Source of the DNA: Dyella monticola
GTDB lineage: Bacteria; Pseudomonadota; Gammaproteobacteria; Xanthomonadales; Rhodanobacteraceae
Length of the DNA: 64,000 bases
Reading direction: 5' to 3'
NCBI RefSeq assembly: GCF_003363155.1
Contig: NZ_QRBE01000016.1
Location: 19,810 to 83,809 of the forward strand
Part shown: positions 1 through 9,340 of the stretch, piece after piece
Layout: every line of letters begins with the position of its first letter
Numbering within the stretch: position 1 is the stretch's first letter
The notes under the pieces: model-generated
Database searches by the model: none
What the model was told of the DNA's origin: nothing
The model's input: the letters and a program-made list of their open reading frames with translations, nothing else
Translations under genes and position numbers: made by a program

Positions 1-368
1 GTCATCGCAAAATGAGCCGCTTCATGCAGGATTGCAAGCAGTGTGTCGCAGTCTTTCGCTGCGGCCTGGCGCAGATCGTTGGCATGGTCGATCAATAAGA
101 CATGCCCCGCGCCATGCAGCCAGCCCAGGTCGCGCAGGCTATCCAGCAAGGCATCCCAGTTCTGCCCGAAACCCGATGGCAGCTTCAGTGCCGCGGCCAG
201 GCGGCGCAGCAGCTCACCCTTGTCCTGGCAACCGGCCAGATCAGTGCGGCAGACGTACAGGTGACCTTGTTCGGCTGCGCTGACCAGCGCGTCGAAATCA
301 GCGGCATCGACAAAATACACGCCACCGTCGTTGGCCTGCGTCAGGTCGAGGGCACCTTCCGCGCTCAT
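1..368 (-). CDS. Barstar-family ribonuclease inhibitor (partial, C-terminus outside window)
   Basis: Translating the minus strand from the ATG at 368 gives a protein starting MSAEGALDLTQANDGGVYFV and containing the barstar signature: a core YVCRTDLAGCQDKGELLRRL and then LPSGFGQNWDALLDSLRDLG, with the GxNWDAL-type segment that contacts barnase. Barstar binds and blocks barnase-type RNases in the cytoplasm, protecting the producer. The start codon overlaps the stop of the upstream RNase gene (ATGA at 365-368), so toxin and inhibitor are translationally coupled. The gene runs off the left edge, so only about 122 residues are visible. The family call is strong. Confidence 0.9.
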   Translation of the reverse strand, partial: MSAEGALDLTQANDGGVYFVDAADFDALVSAAEQGHLYVCRTDLAGCQDKGELLRRLAAALKLPSGFGQNWDALLDSLRDLGWLHGAGHVLLIDHANDLRQAAAKDCDTLLAILHEAAHFAM

Positions 369-802
369 CGATTCACCTGGAAGGGTTTGAAACTGCGGTA
401 GTGATCGTCGGTGTAATAGAACGCCGTGGGCGGCGTGCCGCCGGTAATGATGCGCCGCGCGCCGCGGTTCTGTGCACCTGGCGTGGGCACGGTGTATTCA
501 TGGTAATAGCCGCGCGGTTGCTGCGGCAGAACGCCTTCGTAGTTACCGAACACAACCCCGTCCTGGCTGTACGGGAATGGGCCGCCGTGCAGGATTTCCG
601 TCAAGGTCACGCAGGCTTCGGCGGGCATGAATGCCGGCAGATTGGATCGTGCGTCCGGGCAGTTGTCCTTGTCCACAGCGGGCAACGTAACGTTGCCGTT
701 CGAAACCATTCCCGCGGGCCGTGGCGCATGGCGGTTCAAGTACACCAGCCCGCAGATGAGCGCGACGACGAGTACGAGGGGAATGAAGCGAGACAGGGAC
801 AC
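365..802 (-). CDS. Guanine-specific ribonuclease, barnase/N1-T1 family, exported
   Basis: A 145-residue protein. The start is placed at the GTG at 802 because an AAGGAG site (809-814) lies 6 nt upstream and the next residues form one hydrophobic export segment (FIPLVLVVALICGLVYL). An upstream in-frame ATG at 904 would only add a non-conserved arginine-rich leader. The C-terminal half matches microbial RNases: NYEGVLPQ, then HEYTV (general base Glu), GARRIITGG (Arg) and TDDHYRSFKPF (catalytic His), equivalent to Glu73, Arg87 and His102 of barnase. It should cleave RNA after guanosine outside the cytoplasm. The inhibitor follows with a 4-nt overlap. Toxin-first order is the usual arrangement for this pair. 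Confidence 0.9.
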   Translation of the reverse strand: MSLSRFIPLVLVVALICGLVYLNRHAPRPAGMVSNGNVTLPAVDKDNCPDARSNLPAFMPAEACVTLTEILHGGPFPYSQDGVVFGNYEGVLPQQPRGYYHEYTVPTPGAQNRGARRIITGGTPPTAFYYTDDHYRSFKPFQVNR

Positions 803-956
803 CGCAGACTCCTTGTTGGCGATCCGCGCAGTGTAGTGCGTTGCGCGGCCGCGTGCCCAATGGTCTCTGGCGTCGTTGCGCAGAGTGACTTTAAGGACAT
901 GCACGGGTCACGGCCCAAGCTTATACAACGCTTACCCATTTGCGCAGGAGAACGAC

Positions 957-1955
957 ATGCTCCGCAAGGCTTTGTGGTTGACGGTTGCGCTTGGCCTGTA
1001 CGGCGCGACGTGTGCATCGTTTGCGAGCGATGCGCCAGCCGATGCACCTCAGGTGTTCGCGCCCGGCGTCATCTCCGGCCCTGCCGGCGAAGCGTGCCCG
1101 GCGTTCACGCCGGATGGAAATACCGTGTACTTTGATGTGGGCATGATGATCCTGGTCTCGCATCGCGAACACGGGACGTGGTCCAGACCGGACATCGCGC
1201 CGTTTTCGGGGCAGTGGCTCGATCATGATCCGACCATGTCCCCGGATGGTTCTTACCTGGTATTCGTATCCAATCGTCCAATAAAACCGGGCGCGCAAGC
1301 GCTCTCGGTCACCGTGCATGGCAAGGTCTATCCGGCGCGTGGCGGCCATCTGTGGCGCGTGGATCGCAAAGGCAACGGTTGGGGTACGCCGGTGCATCTA
1401 CCCGATGCCGTCAATAGCAGTGATCGCACCTACGCGCCGAGCATTGCGGCGGACGGAAGTCTCTATTTCATTCACCCCGATGGACAGGGCGTGTTTCACA
1501 TCTACAGTTCGGCGTTCACGCATGGTGTTTATCAACCCGCCACGCTCGTCGCGGTGGGAGACCCATCGGCTACGACGCACGACCCGGCGATAGCGCCCGA
1601 TCAGTCCTTCATGGTGTTCAATTCGGCCGACCCTAAAGCAGGCGGCATGGGCGATTTCTACATCGCGTTTCGCGAAGGCGGCCATTGGGGCAAGCCGATT
1701 GATCTGGGCGAGGCGATCAATGGCAAGCCGGGCAAGTGGAGCCAGTGGGGCGCGCACATCGCACCCGATCACCGCACGCTTTATTACACCAGCGATCGGC
1801 AAACAGAATTGACCTACCCCCTCACGCCCGAGCAGGCGAAGACCACGCTTGCGCGCATGGAAAGCTGGGACAACGGCAACGACAATATCTGGTACGTATC
1901 GCTGGCACCCTGGCTGGATGGGCGCCACGCCCAAGTCGCCGCAAAGGGGGGCTGA
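957..1955 (+). CDS. Periplasmic PD40 (WD40-like beta-propeller) protein
   Basis: 332 residues. The start is the ATG at 957, preceded by CAGGAG at a good distance, which places a signal peptide (LRKALWLTVALGLYGATCAS) at the N-terminus. Repeated motifs such as ACPAFTPDGNTVYFDV, DPTMSPDGSYLVFVSNR, APSIAADGSLYFIHP and GAHIAPDHRTLYYTSDR are the PxxSPDGxxxxF repeats of the PD40/TolB-type propeller. No catalytic motif was recognised. A binding or scaffold role in the periplasm is inferred. It is divergent from the RNase gene and about 90 bp upstream of a serine hydrolase. Confidence 0.75.
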   Translation: MLRKALWLTVALGLYGATCASFASDAPADAPQVFAPGVISGPAGEACPAFTPDGNTVYFDVGMMILVSHREHGTWSRPDIAPFSGQWLDHDPTMSPDGSYLVFVSNRPIKPGAQALSVTVHGKVYPARGGHLWRVDRKGNGWGTPVHLPDAVNSSDRTYAPSIAADGSLYFIHPDGQGVFHIYSSAFTHGVYQPATLVAVGDPSATTHDPAIAPDQSFMVFNSADPKAGGMGDFYIAFREGGHWGKPIDLGEAINGKPGKWSQWGAHIAPDHRTLYYTSDRQTELTYPLTPEQAKTTLARMESWDNGNDNIWYVSLAPWLDGRHAQVAAKGG

Positions 1956-2045
1956 TCGCACCGGCGCAAGGCAGCGTGACTTCTGGCGCAGAAGCCGGAT
2001 GACCGGCGGCAAGCTAGACTGGTGCTTTATGTGTACGGAGCCGCT

Positions 2046-3725
2046 ATGCCCCTCCCATCCTTGTCCTTGCGCGTAACCGGTTGTTGCGCCTTGCTGGCTT
2101 TCGCATCGGCCGCGCAAGCGTGGCCGATAGCAGCGTCTCCCGTGGCGCCGGCCGATACCGCACCGCAAAATGCCGGCACTGCGCTGCCGCCGATGCTGCA
2201 GGATTTCGGTGCCTACGTGGACGACGCGCGCAAGACCTTCAAGGTGCCGGGCATTGCCGTGGCGATCGTGAAGGACGGCAAGATCGTGCTCGAGGAAGGC
2301 TACGGCCTGCGCGAAGAGGGCAAGCCGGAAAAAGTGGATGCGCATACGCTGTTCGCGATCGCTTCCAACACCAAGGCCTTTACCGCCGCCGCGCTGCAAA
2401 TGCTGGCCGAGCAGGGCAAGGTAGACATGGACGGGCGTGTGACCGATTACCTGCCCTGGTTCCAGATGTCCGATCCGTACGTGACGCACGATATGCGCGT
2501 GCGCGATCTATTGGCGCATCGCAGCGGCCTGAGCCTGGGTGCGGGCGACCTGCTGTACTGGCCGCCGACCAGCTACACCACGCAGGAAGTGGTACAGCGC
2601 TTGAGCAAAGTGCCGATCGCCAACGGTTTTCGCAGTCACTACGCGTACGACAACATTCTCTTCGCCGTGGCCACGCTCGTCATCGAAAAGGTCTCTGGCG
2701 AACGCTACGCGGATTTCATCCGCGATCACATCTTCAAACCCGTTGGCATGGATGAGTCACTGGTCGACATGACTTACCTCAAGCCGGGCATGGATGTCGC
2801 GATGGGCCACGCCTTGTACAACTTCACCGACCTCAAGCCGGTGCCCCCGATGGCGTGGATCAATAACCCGGGTGCCGGTGGCATCTACGCCAGCGTGCAC
2901 GATCTGGCCAAATGGATGAACGTGCAGCTTGCTGGAGGTGCGTTGCCGTCCACCGATGCGAGCGGCAAGCCGCGGCAACTGTTCTCGCAAAACAGCCAGA
3001 ACCAGATGTGGACCATGTTGACGCCCATTCCGGTCAGCAAGCCGCCGATTCCCCAATTGCAGCCGCTGGTACCCAATTTCTACGGCTATGGCGAAGGTTG
3101 GTTCCTCAGCGATTACCAGGGGCAGAAGCTGGTGTGGCATACCGGTGGTTGGCCTGGCATGGTGTCGCGCGTCACGCTGGTGCCCGGCCTGAAGCTGGGT
3201 GTGGTGGTGCTCACCAATCAGGAATCCGGCGCAGCGTTCAATGCCGTTACCTATCGCGTGCTGGATGCGTACCTGCATCCGGGTACCAAGACCGATTGGG
3301 TGGCCGTGTACGACGAGGCCGTGAAGCATTCGCATGGCGAAGCGGACCAGGGCTGGAAGAAACACGAGGCCGCGCGCGACGCCAAAAGCAAGCCTTCGCT
3401 GCCGCTGGCAAGCTACGCAGGTACGTATCGTGATCCGTGGTACGGCGACATCATCATCACTGACGAAGCCGGCAAGCTGCGTCTGCGATTCAGCAAGACG
3501 CGACAACTCGTCGGCACCATGACGCCATGGCAACACGATACCTTCACCGTGCGCTGGGACGATCGTGCCTTGAATGCGGATGCGTTCGCGGAGTTTTCGC
3601 TGGATGCGGATGGTCATGTGCGCAGCATGCGCATGCAGCCGATTTCACCGCTCACGGATTTCAGTTTCGATTTTCAGGATTTGCGCTTGACGCCAGTGAA
3701 GGCTGATGAGGCGAAAGTTGATTGA
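2046..3725 (+). CDS. Serine hydrolase, beta-lactamase/class C penicillin-binding fold, exported
   Basis: 559 residues. The start at 2046 (GGAG 5 nt upstream) gives a signal peptide ending near SAAQA. The SxxK catalytic tetrad is FAIASNTKAF (Ser107, Lys110). A YxN motif is in HYAYDNILFA near residue 200, and the third motif is VWHTGGWPGM. The last about 100 residues (ASYAGTYRDPWYGDII onward) resemble the DUF3471-type domain often fused to this family. Members include D-aminopeptidases, esterases and cephalosporinase relatives, so the substrate cannot be fixed; a periplasmic esterase or peptidase is most likely. It precedes the esterase at 3794 by 68 bp on the same strand and may share its transcript. 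Confidence 0.85.
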   Translation: MPLPSLSLRVTGCCALLAFASAAQAWPIAASPVAPADTAPQNAGTALPPMLQDFGAYVDDARKTFKVPGIAVAIVKDGKIVLEEGYGLREEGKPEKVDAHTLFAIASNTKAFTAAALQMLAEQGKVDMDGRVTDYLPWFQMSDPYVTHDMRVRDLLAHRSGLSLGAGDLLYWPPTSYTTQEVVQRLSKVPIANGFRSHYAYDNILFAVATLVIEKVSGERYADFIRDHIFKPVGMDESLVDMTYLKPGMDVAMGHALYNFTDLKPVPPMAWINNPGAGGIYASVHDLAKWMNVQLAGGALPSTDASGKPRQLFSQNSQNQMWTMLTPIPVSKPPIPQLQPLVPNFYGYGEGWFLSDYQGQKLVWHTGGWPGMVSRVTLVPGLKLGVVVLTNQESGAAFNAVTYRVLDAYLHPGTKTDWVAVYDEAVKHSHGEADQGWKKHEAARDAKSKPSLPLASYAGTYRDPWYGDIIITDEAGKLRLRFSKTRQLVGTMTPWQHDTFTVRWDDRALNADAFAEFSLDADGHVRSMRMQPISPLTDFSFDFQDLRLTPVKADEAKVD

Positions 3726-3793
3726 GCGTTGCTTCCATCCCTGAAAACAGGGGATGGAATGTCGTGGCGGGGCATTCATTTTAGGGAGAGATC

Positions 3794-5431
3794 ATGCGTA
3801 CACGTCCACTCGTGCTTGGGGCATTGCTCGGCTGCGGCCTGTTGGCGGCGGTCTACACCTTTGCCCGGCAAGAAGCGCCAACGGTTCCCACGCATCGCTT
3901 TTTCCATGTGCAACTTGGCGGGAGCGAAAACCAGCCTGTATCGGGTCGCCTGTTGTTATTCGCGGAGGAAGCGAATGCCGCCAAAGCCGATGCGAAAGAT
4001 GGAAAAGTGCAGGAGGTCGATGCCAACCCCTTTCATCCCACGCAAACCGCGATTGCCGCGCGTGAGGTGAGCCGTCTTGTGCCGGGGCAGGTGATCGATA
4101 TCGATGCGGATGCGGACACCTATCCGAATGCATGGTCGAAACTTCCCGCTGGCGACTATGTAGTGCAGGCGGTGCTGGACGTCGATCACAGTTACAACTA
4201 CCTCGGGCGCACGAGTGGCGATCTGGTAAGCAGTGTGGAAACGGTGCATCTGCCGGATGCCGCCATTCCCACCGTGACGCTCGATCAGACCGTGCCCAAG
4301 AACGATCCCTGGGCCATGCCCGATTCAGCGCCAGCCGCCTTGCGCGATGCAGCCAAGACCTTGCATGAGCAGGCGCGGCCGATCGATTTCATCAGCCCGG
4401 TGCTTACTCAATTCTGGGGCCGACCCATCCATATGCGCGGTTATGTAGTGTTGCCGCCAGGCTATGCGTCATCTGGCCAGCGTTATCCCACGGTGTATTT
4501 CACCCATGGATTTACCGGCAATGTGGATCGCCTGCTGCGTCCGATGGCCTATGTACAGGCCGGTATGAGCAGCGGCCAGATGCCACCGATGATCTGGGTA
4601 TTCCTGGATGAATCCAGCGTCACCGGCACGCACGAATTCGCCGATTCGGTGAACAATGGCCCATGGGGGCAGGCGCTCACCACGGAATTGATTCCGTATC
4701 TGGAATCGACCTACCGCATGGATGCGAATGTCCACGGCCGCTTCCTCAACGGGCATTCTTCTGGCGGCTGGGCCACGCTGTGGTTGCAGACGCGCTATCC
4801 GAAGATCTTCGGCGGCACCTGGTCGACGTCGCCCGATCCGAGCGATTTCCACGATTTCACCGGCCCAGATCTCTACGCGCCGCAGGCCAATGTCTATCAC
4901 AAACCCGATGGCACGCCGTGGCCGCTGGTGCGCGATCAGGGCAAGGTGCTTGGCACGTTCCAGCAGTTCGCCCAGATGGAGCGCGTGCTCGGCCCCTACG
5001 GCGGCCAGCTGGCTTCGTTCGAATGGGTGTTTTCGCCGCGCGGTAAAGATGGCCGCCCGGAGCAGATGTTCAACCGTGACACCGGCGCTGTGGATCCGAA
5101 CGTGGTTGCGTACTGGCACGACCATTACGACATCGCCTATCGCCTGCAAACGCATTGGCCTGAGCTGAAGCCGAATCTCGACGGCAAAATCCATTTGTAC
5201 GTGGGCACCGCCGATACCTTCTATCTGGATGGTGCCGCCCATCGCCTCAAGGCCGTGCTGGATGGCCTGGGTGCGCACACGGATTTCCGTTTCATCCCAG
5301 GCCGCACGCACTTCGACCTCTACAAGGAGGGCGATGATCGCTTCGCCTTGTTCAAGGACATCAGCTGGGCGATGTACGCCGTGGCCCGGCCCGATTCCAA
5401 GCTGAAACCCAAGCTAAACCAGGCGCAGTAA
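3794..5431 (+). CDS. Putative esterase, alpha/beta-hydrolase (esterase D/Fes-like), exported
   Basis: 545 residues with an N-terminal hydrophobic segment (PLVLGALLGCGLLAAVYTF) consistent with export or anchoring, and a GGGAGAG-type ribosome site just upstream. The N-terminal about 190 residues form a beta-rich region. The catalytic domain begins near RGYVVLPPGYASSGQRYPTV and carries the nucleophile elbow NGHSSGGWA (Ser near residue 321) and a C-terminal histidine in PGRTHFDLY. This layout fits the putative esterase family (PF00756 type: esterase D, enterochelin esterase). Its substrate is not evident. It follows the serine hydrolase gene closely. Confidence 0.78.
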   Translation: MRTRPLVLGALLGCGLLAAVYTFARQEAPTVPTHRFFHVQLGGSENQPVSGRLLLFAEEANAAKADAKDGKVQEVDANPFHPTQTAIAAREVSRLVPGQVIDIDADADTYPNAWSKLPAGDYVVQAVLDVDHSYNYLGRTSGDLVSSVETVHLPDAAIPTVTLDQTVPKNDPWAMPDSAPAALRDAAKTLHEQARPIDFISPVLTQFWGRPIHMRGYVVLPPGYASSGQRYPTVYFTHGFTGNVDRLLRPMAYVQAGMSSGQMPPMIWVFLDESSVTGTHEFADSVNNGPWGQALTTELIPYLESTYRMDANVHGRFLNGHSSGGWATLWLQTRYPKIFGGTWSTSPDPSDFHDFTGPDLYAPQANVYHKPDGTPWPLVRDQGKVLGTFQQFAQMERVLGPYGGQLASFEWVFSPRGKDGRPEQMFNRDTGAVDPNVVAYWHDHYDIAYRLQTHWPELKPNLDGKIHLYVGTADTFYLDGAAHRLKAVLDGLGAHTDFRFIPGRTHFDLYKEGDDRFALFKDISWAMYAVARPDSKLKPKLNQAQ

Positions 5432-5612
5432 CGCGCGAGGATGTGGCGTGCCAGGGTGTTGCCAGCTCCAATTTGAGGCATAGTTGCCGGCACAGGCGCT
5501 GTAGGTGACTGGCGCTTGGGAGTGTCGTCTTCAATGAAGACGACACGTCGGGAAGCGTTCGTCACGGGCGCTGCGTTTCCTGCATTGGGGCAATCAAGCT
5601 GGAGGGAATCAC

Positions 5613-6059
5613 ATGAAATCCTTAGGGTTGATGGCAGTATTGGCGGCCGCGTTGATGGCCGCCCCATGGGTCTACGCGCAACAGGCTCCTGCCGCGGCGG
5701 GCAGCATGACGGTGCAGTGCAACGATGGGACGTCCCAAACGGTTTCCACTACCAAGGGTGCCTGTCGCGGGCACAAGGGCGTGAACAAGTCGGCCAGCAG
5801 CTCGGCCACATCAGCGACGCCCGCCGCAACAGCGACGCCCGCATCCAAGTCCACGACGATGTCCAAGGCCGAGCCGGCAACCACGGCGGCAGCGGGTGGT
5901 GGCCCTGGTCAGGTGTGGGTCAATACCGGTTCCAAGAGCAAGGCTTATCATTGCCAGGGCAGCAAGTGGTATGGCAAGACCAAGCAAGGCAAGTACATGA
6001 GCACGGCCGATGCGCAGGCGGCGGGTTATCACGCGGCGAAAAACGAGAAGTGTCAGTGA
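5613..6059 (+). CDS. Secreted small protein, DUF3761-like
   Basis: 148 residues, GGAGGGA ribosome site, and a signal peptide ending around VYAQQ. The mature N-terminus (VQCNDGTSQTVSTTKGACRGHKGV) matches the Cys-containing DUF3761 pattern, with two cysteines likely disulphide-bonded. A Ser/Thr/Ala-rich linker follows, then a second conserved-looking unit, VWVNTGSKSKAYHCQGSKWY to YMSTADAQAAGYHAAKNEKC, also with two cysteines. The function is unknown. It stands alone, convergent with the VOC gene. Confidence 0.7.
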   Translation: MKSLGLMAVLAAALMAAPWVYAQQAPAAAGSMTVQCNDGTSQTVSTTKGACRGHKGVNKSASSSATSATPAATATPASKSTTMSKAEPATTAAAGGGPGQVWVNTGSKSKAYHCQGSKWYGKTKQGKYMSTADAQAAGYHAAKNEKCQ

Positions 6060-6065
6060 CGGTGC

Positions 6066-6095
6066 GGCAGCCCTCGCTGCGCGGGGAGGGTTGCC
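6066..6095. terminator. Hairpin between convergent genes
   Basis: GGCAGCCCTC (6066-6075) pairs with GAGGGTTGCC (6086-6095), allowing one G-U pair, around a 10-nt loop. It sits 6 bp after the DUF3761 stop and 52 bp before the stop of the convergent VOC gene. There is no clear U-tract, so a bidirectional terminator or REP-like role is inferred from position. Confidence 0.5.
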
Positions 6096-6147
6096 TTCGC
6101 GCGCGCGGCGCGATCATCGCGCCTGCGCGTGCGCCATGGTCAGCCGT

Positions 6148-6573
6148 TCAAGCTACCTGCCACGGATCGTAGCTGCCGATCCACCACAAATGGCCTTCCG
6201 GATCGCGGCAGGCATAACCGGCGCCGCCGTACTCTTTCTCCGCATAATCCTCGACGATGTCCGCGCCTGCCGCTTTGGCTTGCATGTAATGCGCCTTGCA
6301 GTCCTTGACGATGATGCAAGCGCATTGTGTTTGGCGTCCTCCAATCTCGTCCGGCTGGGCCATGTACACCCCGAATCCATCCGGGCTGACCTCGCTCAAC
6401 ATGACCATCCCTGCGCCATACACCAATTGCGCGTGCATCACGCGGCCTTGCTCGTTCTCGTAAACGGCCTGTTTTTCGAAGCCGAGGGTTTTGCATAGCC
6501 AATCGATGGCGGCGTGCGCATCGCGATAGCGCATGCACGGGATGATCGTGCTGCCGTGAGCGGGGGTATTCAT
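6148..6573 (-). CDS. VOC superfamily (glyoxalase/bleomycin-resistance-like) protein
   Basis: 141 residues, with AAGGGA 7 nt before the ATG. The sequence has the paired beta-alpha-beta-beta-beta layout of the VOC fold: TIIPCMRYRDAHAAIDWLCK and LGFEKQAVYENEQGRVMHA in the first half, and CIIVKDCKAHYMQAKAAGAD with YACRDPEGHLWWIGSYDPW in the second. The DPEGHLWW segment is typical of the PhnB/YdcJ-like branch. The metal ligands are not fully obvious and the substrate is unknown. It is monocistronic on the minus strand. Confidence 0.8.
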   Translation of the reverse strand: MNTPAHGSTIIPCMRYRDAHAAIDWLCKTLGFEKQAVYENEQGRVMHAQLVYGAGMVMLSEVSPDGFGVYMAQPDEIGGRQTQCACIIVKDCKAHYMQAKAAGADIVEDYAEKEYGGAGYACRDPEGHLWWIGSYDPWQVA

Positions 6574-6637
6574 GGCGAAATCCCTTTGAATGGAGGCCCA
6601 AGCCTAATCCACTGAGTGCGTTGCGTCGTGGGACGTT

Positions 6638-9070
6638 TCACTGCCCCGGCGCCGCTGGACTGTCTTCGCCGAGCAACGGCCCCAGGTTGCGCACGACCAT
6701 GCTTTGCGGCGTCGACAGCGGCAATTGGGCTTTGCCGAGCCGCGCCAGGATGTCGAACAACAACGCGCTTTTCACCGCGGAGGCTTCACGCGGGCCGCGC
6801 ACATAGGCCACGCCGGTGAACGTCATGGCGGAGCTGGTGATGTCATCCAGCGTTACGGCCGGCGAGGGTGTATCGAGTGTGGACTCATGGGCATGCAGCG
6901 CCTCCAGCATGATCTCGCGCACCTTCGCCGCGTCCGTGTCCAGCGGCATCGGCAGGCTCAGCTTCACGCGGCCTAGCGCATTGCCATGCGTCACATTGCG
7001 CAGGTTCTGCGTGATGAACTGTGAATTGGGCACGATCATGGTGGAGCGATCGCTCAGCTGGATCTCGGTGGCACGCACGTTGATGCGGCGGATATCGCCT
7101 TCCACGCCGGGCATGCTCACCCAGTCGCCCACCTTCACCGGTCGTTCGGCCAGCAGGATCAGGCCGGAAATGAAGTTCGAGACGATCGCCTGCAGGCCAA
7201 AGCCGATACCCACGGATAACGCGCTGGCGATCCAGGTGAGGCTTTGCAAACTCACGTCGGCCGCATGCAAGGCCAGCGCGAACACGATCACCACCGCCAC
7301 ATAGTTCAGCAATGTGACAATGGAATTCTGCATGCCGATATCCATCGTGGTCTTGGGCAGCAGTTGTTCGGCCAGCCAGCGACGCACGATGCGCACCACC
7401 ACCATGCCCAGCGCAAATACCAGCACGGCGTTGAAGATCGCACCGGGTTTGATGGTGAGTTCGCCAACGCGCAAACGCGTAAATACATCGCCGATCTGAG
7501 TGAACAGTTCGTGTGGGCCACCGCCAAAGGGCATGAGCACAGTGCCGACTGCAACCAACAGCAACAGCACCTGGCAAACGGCGGACAGCACGGTGGAGGT
7601 CTGCTCCAACGTGGTGTGCGCAACGCTGAAGGTCGATTGCAGGCGTTGGCCGCTGCGTCCATGCGGTGCCAACAAGGCATCGAACAGATCGCGTTGCAAA
7701 TGCGACAGCATGTAGAACGCGGCCACGATCATGCCGATCCAGAGCATCTGCCACGAAATGAAGAAGCCAAGCGCCACATAGCCGCTGAGCACGGCCAGCC
7801 ATGCCACCACCACCCCAAGCGTACCCAACCCAAACACTACGCCGATCCATAGCGCCTGACTGGGTGGTTTCTCGCCGTGCTTGCGTTGCGTAGTACGCGC
7901 GCGCTTGGCGCGTGCCAGCGCTGCGCCCACCAGTCCCGTAATCAACAGCGCGAGAAACGCGTGTGTGGCAACGGCTGCCGGCAGACTGGCGCCGGCCAGC
8001 GTATTGAAATGTCCGATGACCCCTAGCAGCAAAAACGCGCCACCCAGCAACCAGGGAAACCAGCGCAGATTACGTGCCGTGAATTTCGTGAGCGCAGGTA
8101 GCCGCCAGGAAGGATGGTTCACCGAGAGCAGCGCACGTCCCAGGCCGGCGATAAAGGCGGCAAAGAACACCGATCGCACGGTTGCCTGCGCGAACGTGTC
8201 GATCTCCTCATCCAGCATGTCGTTCCAGTTGAAACCCAGATACGCCAACCATGCGGCCACGCCGATCGACAGCGTTACCGTGAGCGTGAAGATCACCGCC
8301 ATCGCACTGCGCCGCAGGTGCCCATCGGGCATGTAGCGACTTGCGAGTGCCAGTGTGACGCGCTCGATCAACCAGCGACCCGGCACGATCAGCAACAGGC
8401 CGCCAAACAGGCACAGCAGCAGCGGAGTGCGGGAATCGGGCGCCCATGCAAGCGCGAGATCTTCGACGAAGAGATCCTTCGCGCGGCCGACGCGCGTCAT
8501 GTCGTCGGGAAAGGCTTTTCCCAGTTCTTTCCAGAAACCGATGCCCAGCGGTGAATCCGTGCGCGAGCCCAGTTGCGCCTGGACCTGCTCGTTGTGCGTT
8601 TGAACGATCTGCGAGGCGAGTTTGGCGGCATCCTGGCTCAGTAGCTGCGCCTGTTTGATCTGCCCATCCAGCTTGGACTTGTCGCGCTCGAGCTGGCGCC
8701 GCTGCTGGCTTATCGCCGCCGTTTCGGGGGGCGCCCCAGCGGACGGGGCAGGGCCGAGCACGGTGAGGCGTGTCTGCACACTCTGCAGTTCGGGTGCAAG
8801 TGTCTGCGTCAGCGTGTCGGCCTGTTGTTGTACATCGGTGGCAGTGGTGCGCAGATCGTTCAACGAGGTTGTCGTGCTGGATTTGCTGTTGAACGTGGTC
8901 TTGATGTCGTCCAGCTGCTTGCCGAGGTTGTCCAGCGCGCGCCCCGGGTCTTGCGTGGAGCTGGCGGCGGCGGGCGCAGTCGGGGTGTTTTGTGCGGCTA
9001 CGGACTGCACGCCCAGCAACAGCGAGCCAAGTAGCAGAGGGGCAATGAGCTTACGGAGGGAAGTAGGCAT
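6638..9070 (-). CDS. DUF3772/MscS-family mechanosensitive ion channel
   Basis: About 810 residues. The ATG at 9070 is chosen because it directly begins a signal peptide (PTSLRKLIAPLLLGSLLLGVQSVAAQ); in-frame starts at 9118 and 9247 exist, and the latter reads through a REP-like repeat. After a coiled-coil periplasmic domain (about residues 40-180, the DUF3772 region) come roughly ten membrane helices. The MscS core follows: GIGFGLQAIVSNFISGLILL and ERPVKVGDWVSMPGVEGDI, with the Gly-rich pore helix followed by the beta domain. Large MscM/MscK-like channels of this kind release solutes on hypo-osmotic shock from the inner membrane. It is divergent from the ABC exporter. Confidence 0.88.
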   Translation of the reverse strand: MPTSLRKLIAPLLLGSLLLGVQSVAAQNTPTAPAAASSTQDPGRALDNLGKQLDDIKTTFNSKSSTTTSLNDLRTTATDVQQQADTLTQTLAPELQSVQTRLTVLGPAPSAGAPPETAAISQQRRQLERDKSKLDGQIKQAQLLSQDAAKLASQIVQTHNEQVQAQLGSRTDSPLGIGFWKELGKAFPDDMTRVGRAKDLFVEDLALAWAPDSRTPLLLCLFGGLLLIVPGRWLIERVTLALASRYMPDGHLRRSAMAVIFTLTVTLSIGVAAWLAYLGFNWNDMLDEEIDTFAQATVRSVFFAAFIAGLGRALLSVNHPSWRLPALTKFTARNLRWFPWLLGGAFLLLGVIGHFNTLAGASLPAAVATHAFLALLITGLVGAALARAKRARTTQRKHGEKPPSQALWIGVVFGLGTLGVVVAWLAVLSGYVALGFFISWQMLWIGMIVAAFYMLSHLQRDLFDALLAPHGRSGQRLQSTFSVAHTTLEQTSTVLSAVCQVLLLLVAVGTVLMPFGGGPHELFTQIGDVFTRLRVGELTIKPGAIFNAVLVFALGMVVVRIVRRWLAEQLLPKTTMDIGMQNSIVTLLNYVAVVIVFALALHAADVSLQSLTWIASALSVGIGFGLQAIVSNFISGLILLAERPVKVGDWVSMPGVEGDIRRINVRATEIQLSDRSTMIVPNSQFITQNLRNVTHGNALGRVKLSLPMPLDTDAAKVREIMLEALHAHESTLDTPSPAVTLDDITSSAMTFTGVAYVRGPREASAVKSALLFDILARLGKAQLPLSTPQSMVVRNLGPLLGEDSPAAPGQ

Positions 9071-9186
9071 GCCCGGCATGATCCGAAGCGCTTCGCCAAT
9101 GGTCAATTGTTCCTTCATGGATTGGCTTTTCACGCGGGGTTTGCGTTCAGGCAAATGCGTGACCGTTTGCGCAAGTACCTCAATGT

Positions 9187-9266
9187 CGTCGCCCCGGCGA
9201 AAGCCGGGGCCCAGTGACTTTGAGCGTCGGCGTGCCACCAGTCCCAAGGCTTTCGCCGGGGTGACG
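9187..9266. repeat. REP/BIME-like inverted repeat pair
   Basis: The 19-nt unit at 9187-9205 (CGTCGCCCCGGCGAAAGCC) is repeated in inverse at 9248-9266 with one mismatch. The left unit also folds alone: GCCCCGGC, loop GAAA, GCCGGGGC (9191-9210), a stem with a GNRA tetraloop. Paired GC-rich palindromes of this sequence type are common intergenic REP elements in Xanthomonads. It lies in the divergent promoter region between the mechanosensitive channel and the ABC exporter. Confidence 0.75.
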
Positions 9267-9340
9267 ATTTATGAGCCCTGTATAGTGGCCAATTCGCCCC
9301 CACTTTCACTGGCTCGCCCCATGGATACGGACTCCGCGCC

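Noticed and set aside
1398..2489. 363-codon minus-strand frame
   Set aside because: Crosses the PD40 gene end and the serine hydrolase start in antisense; not protein-like.
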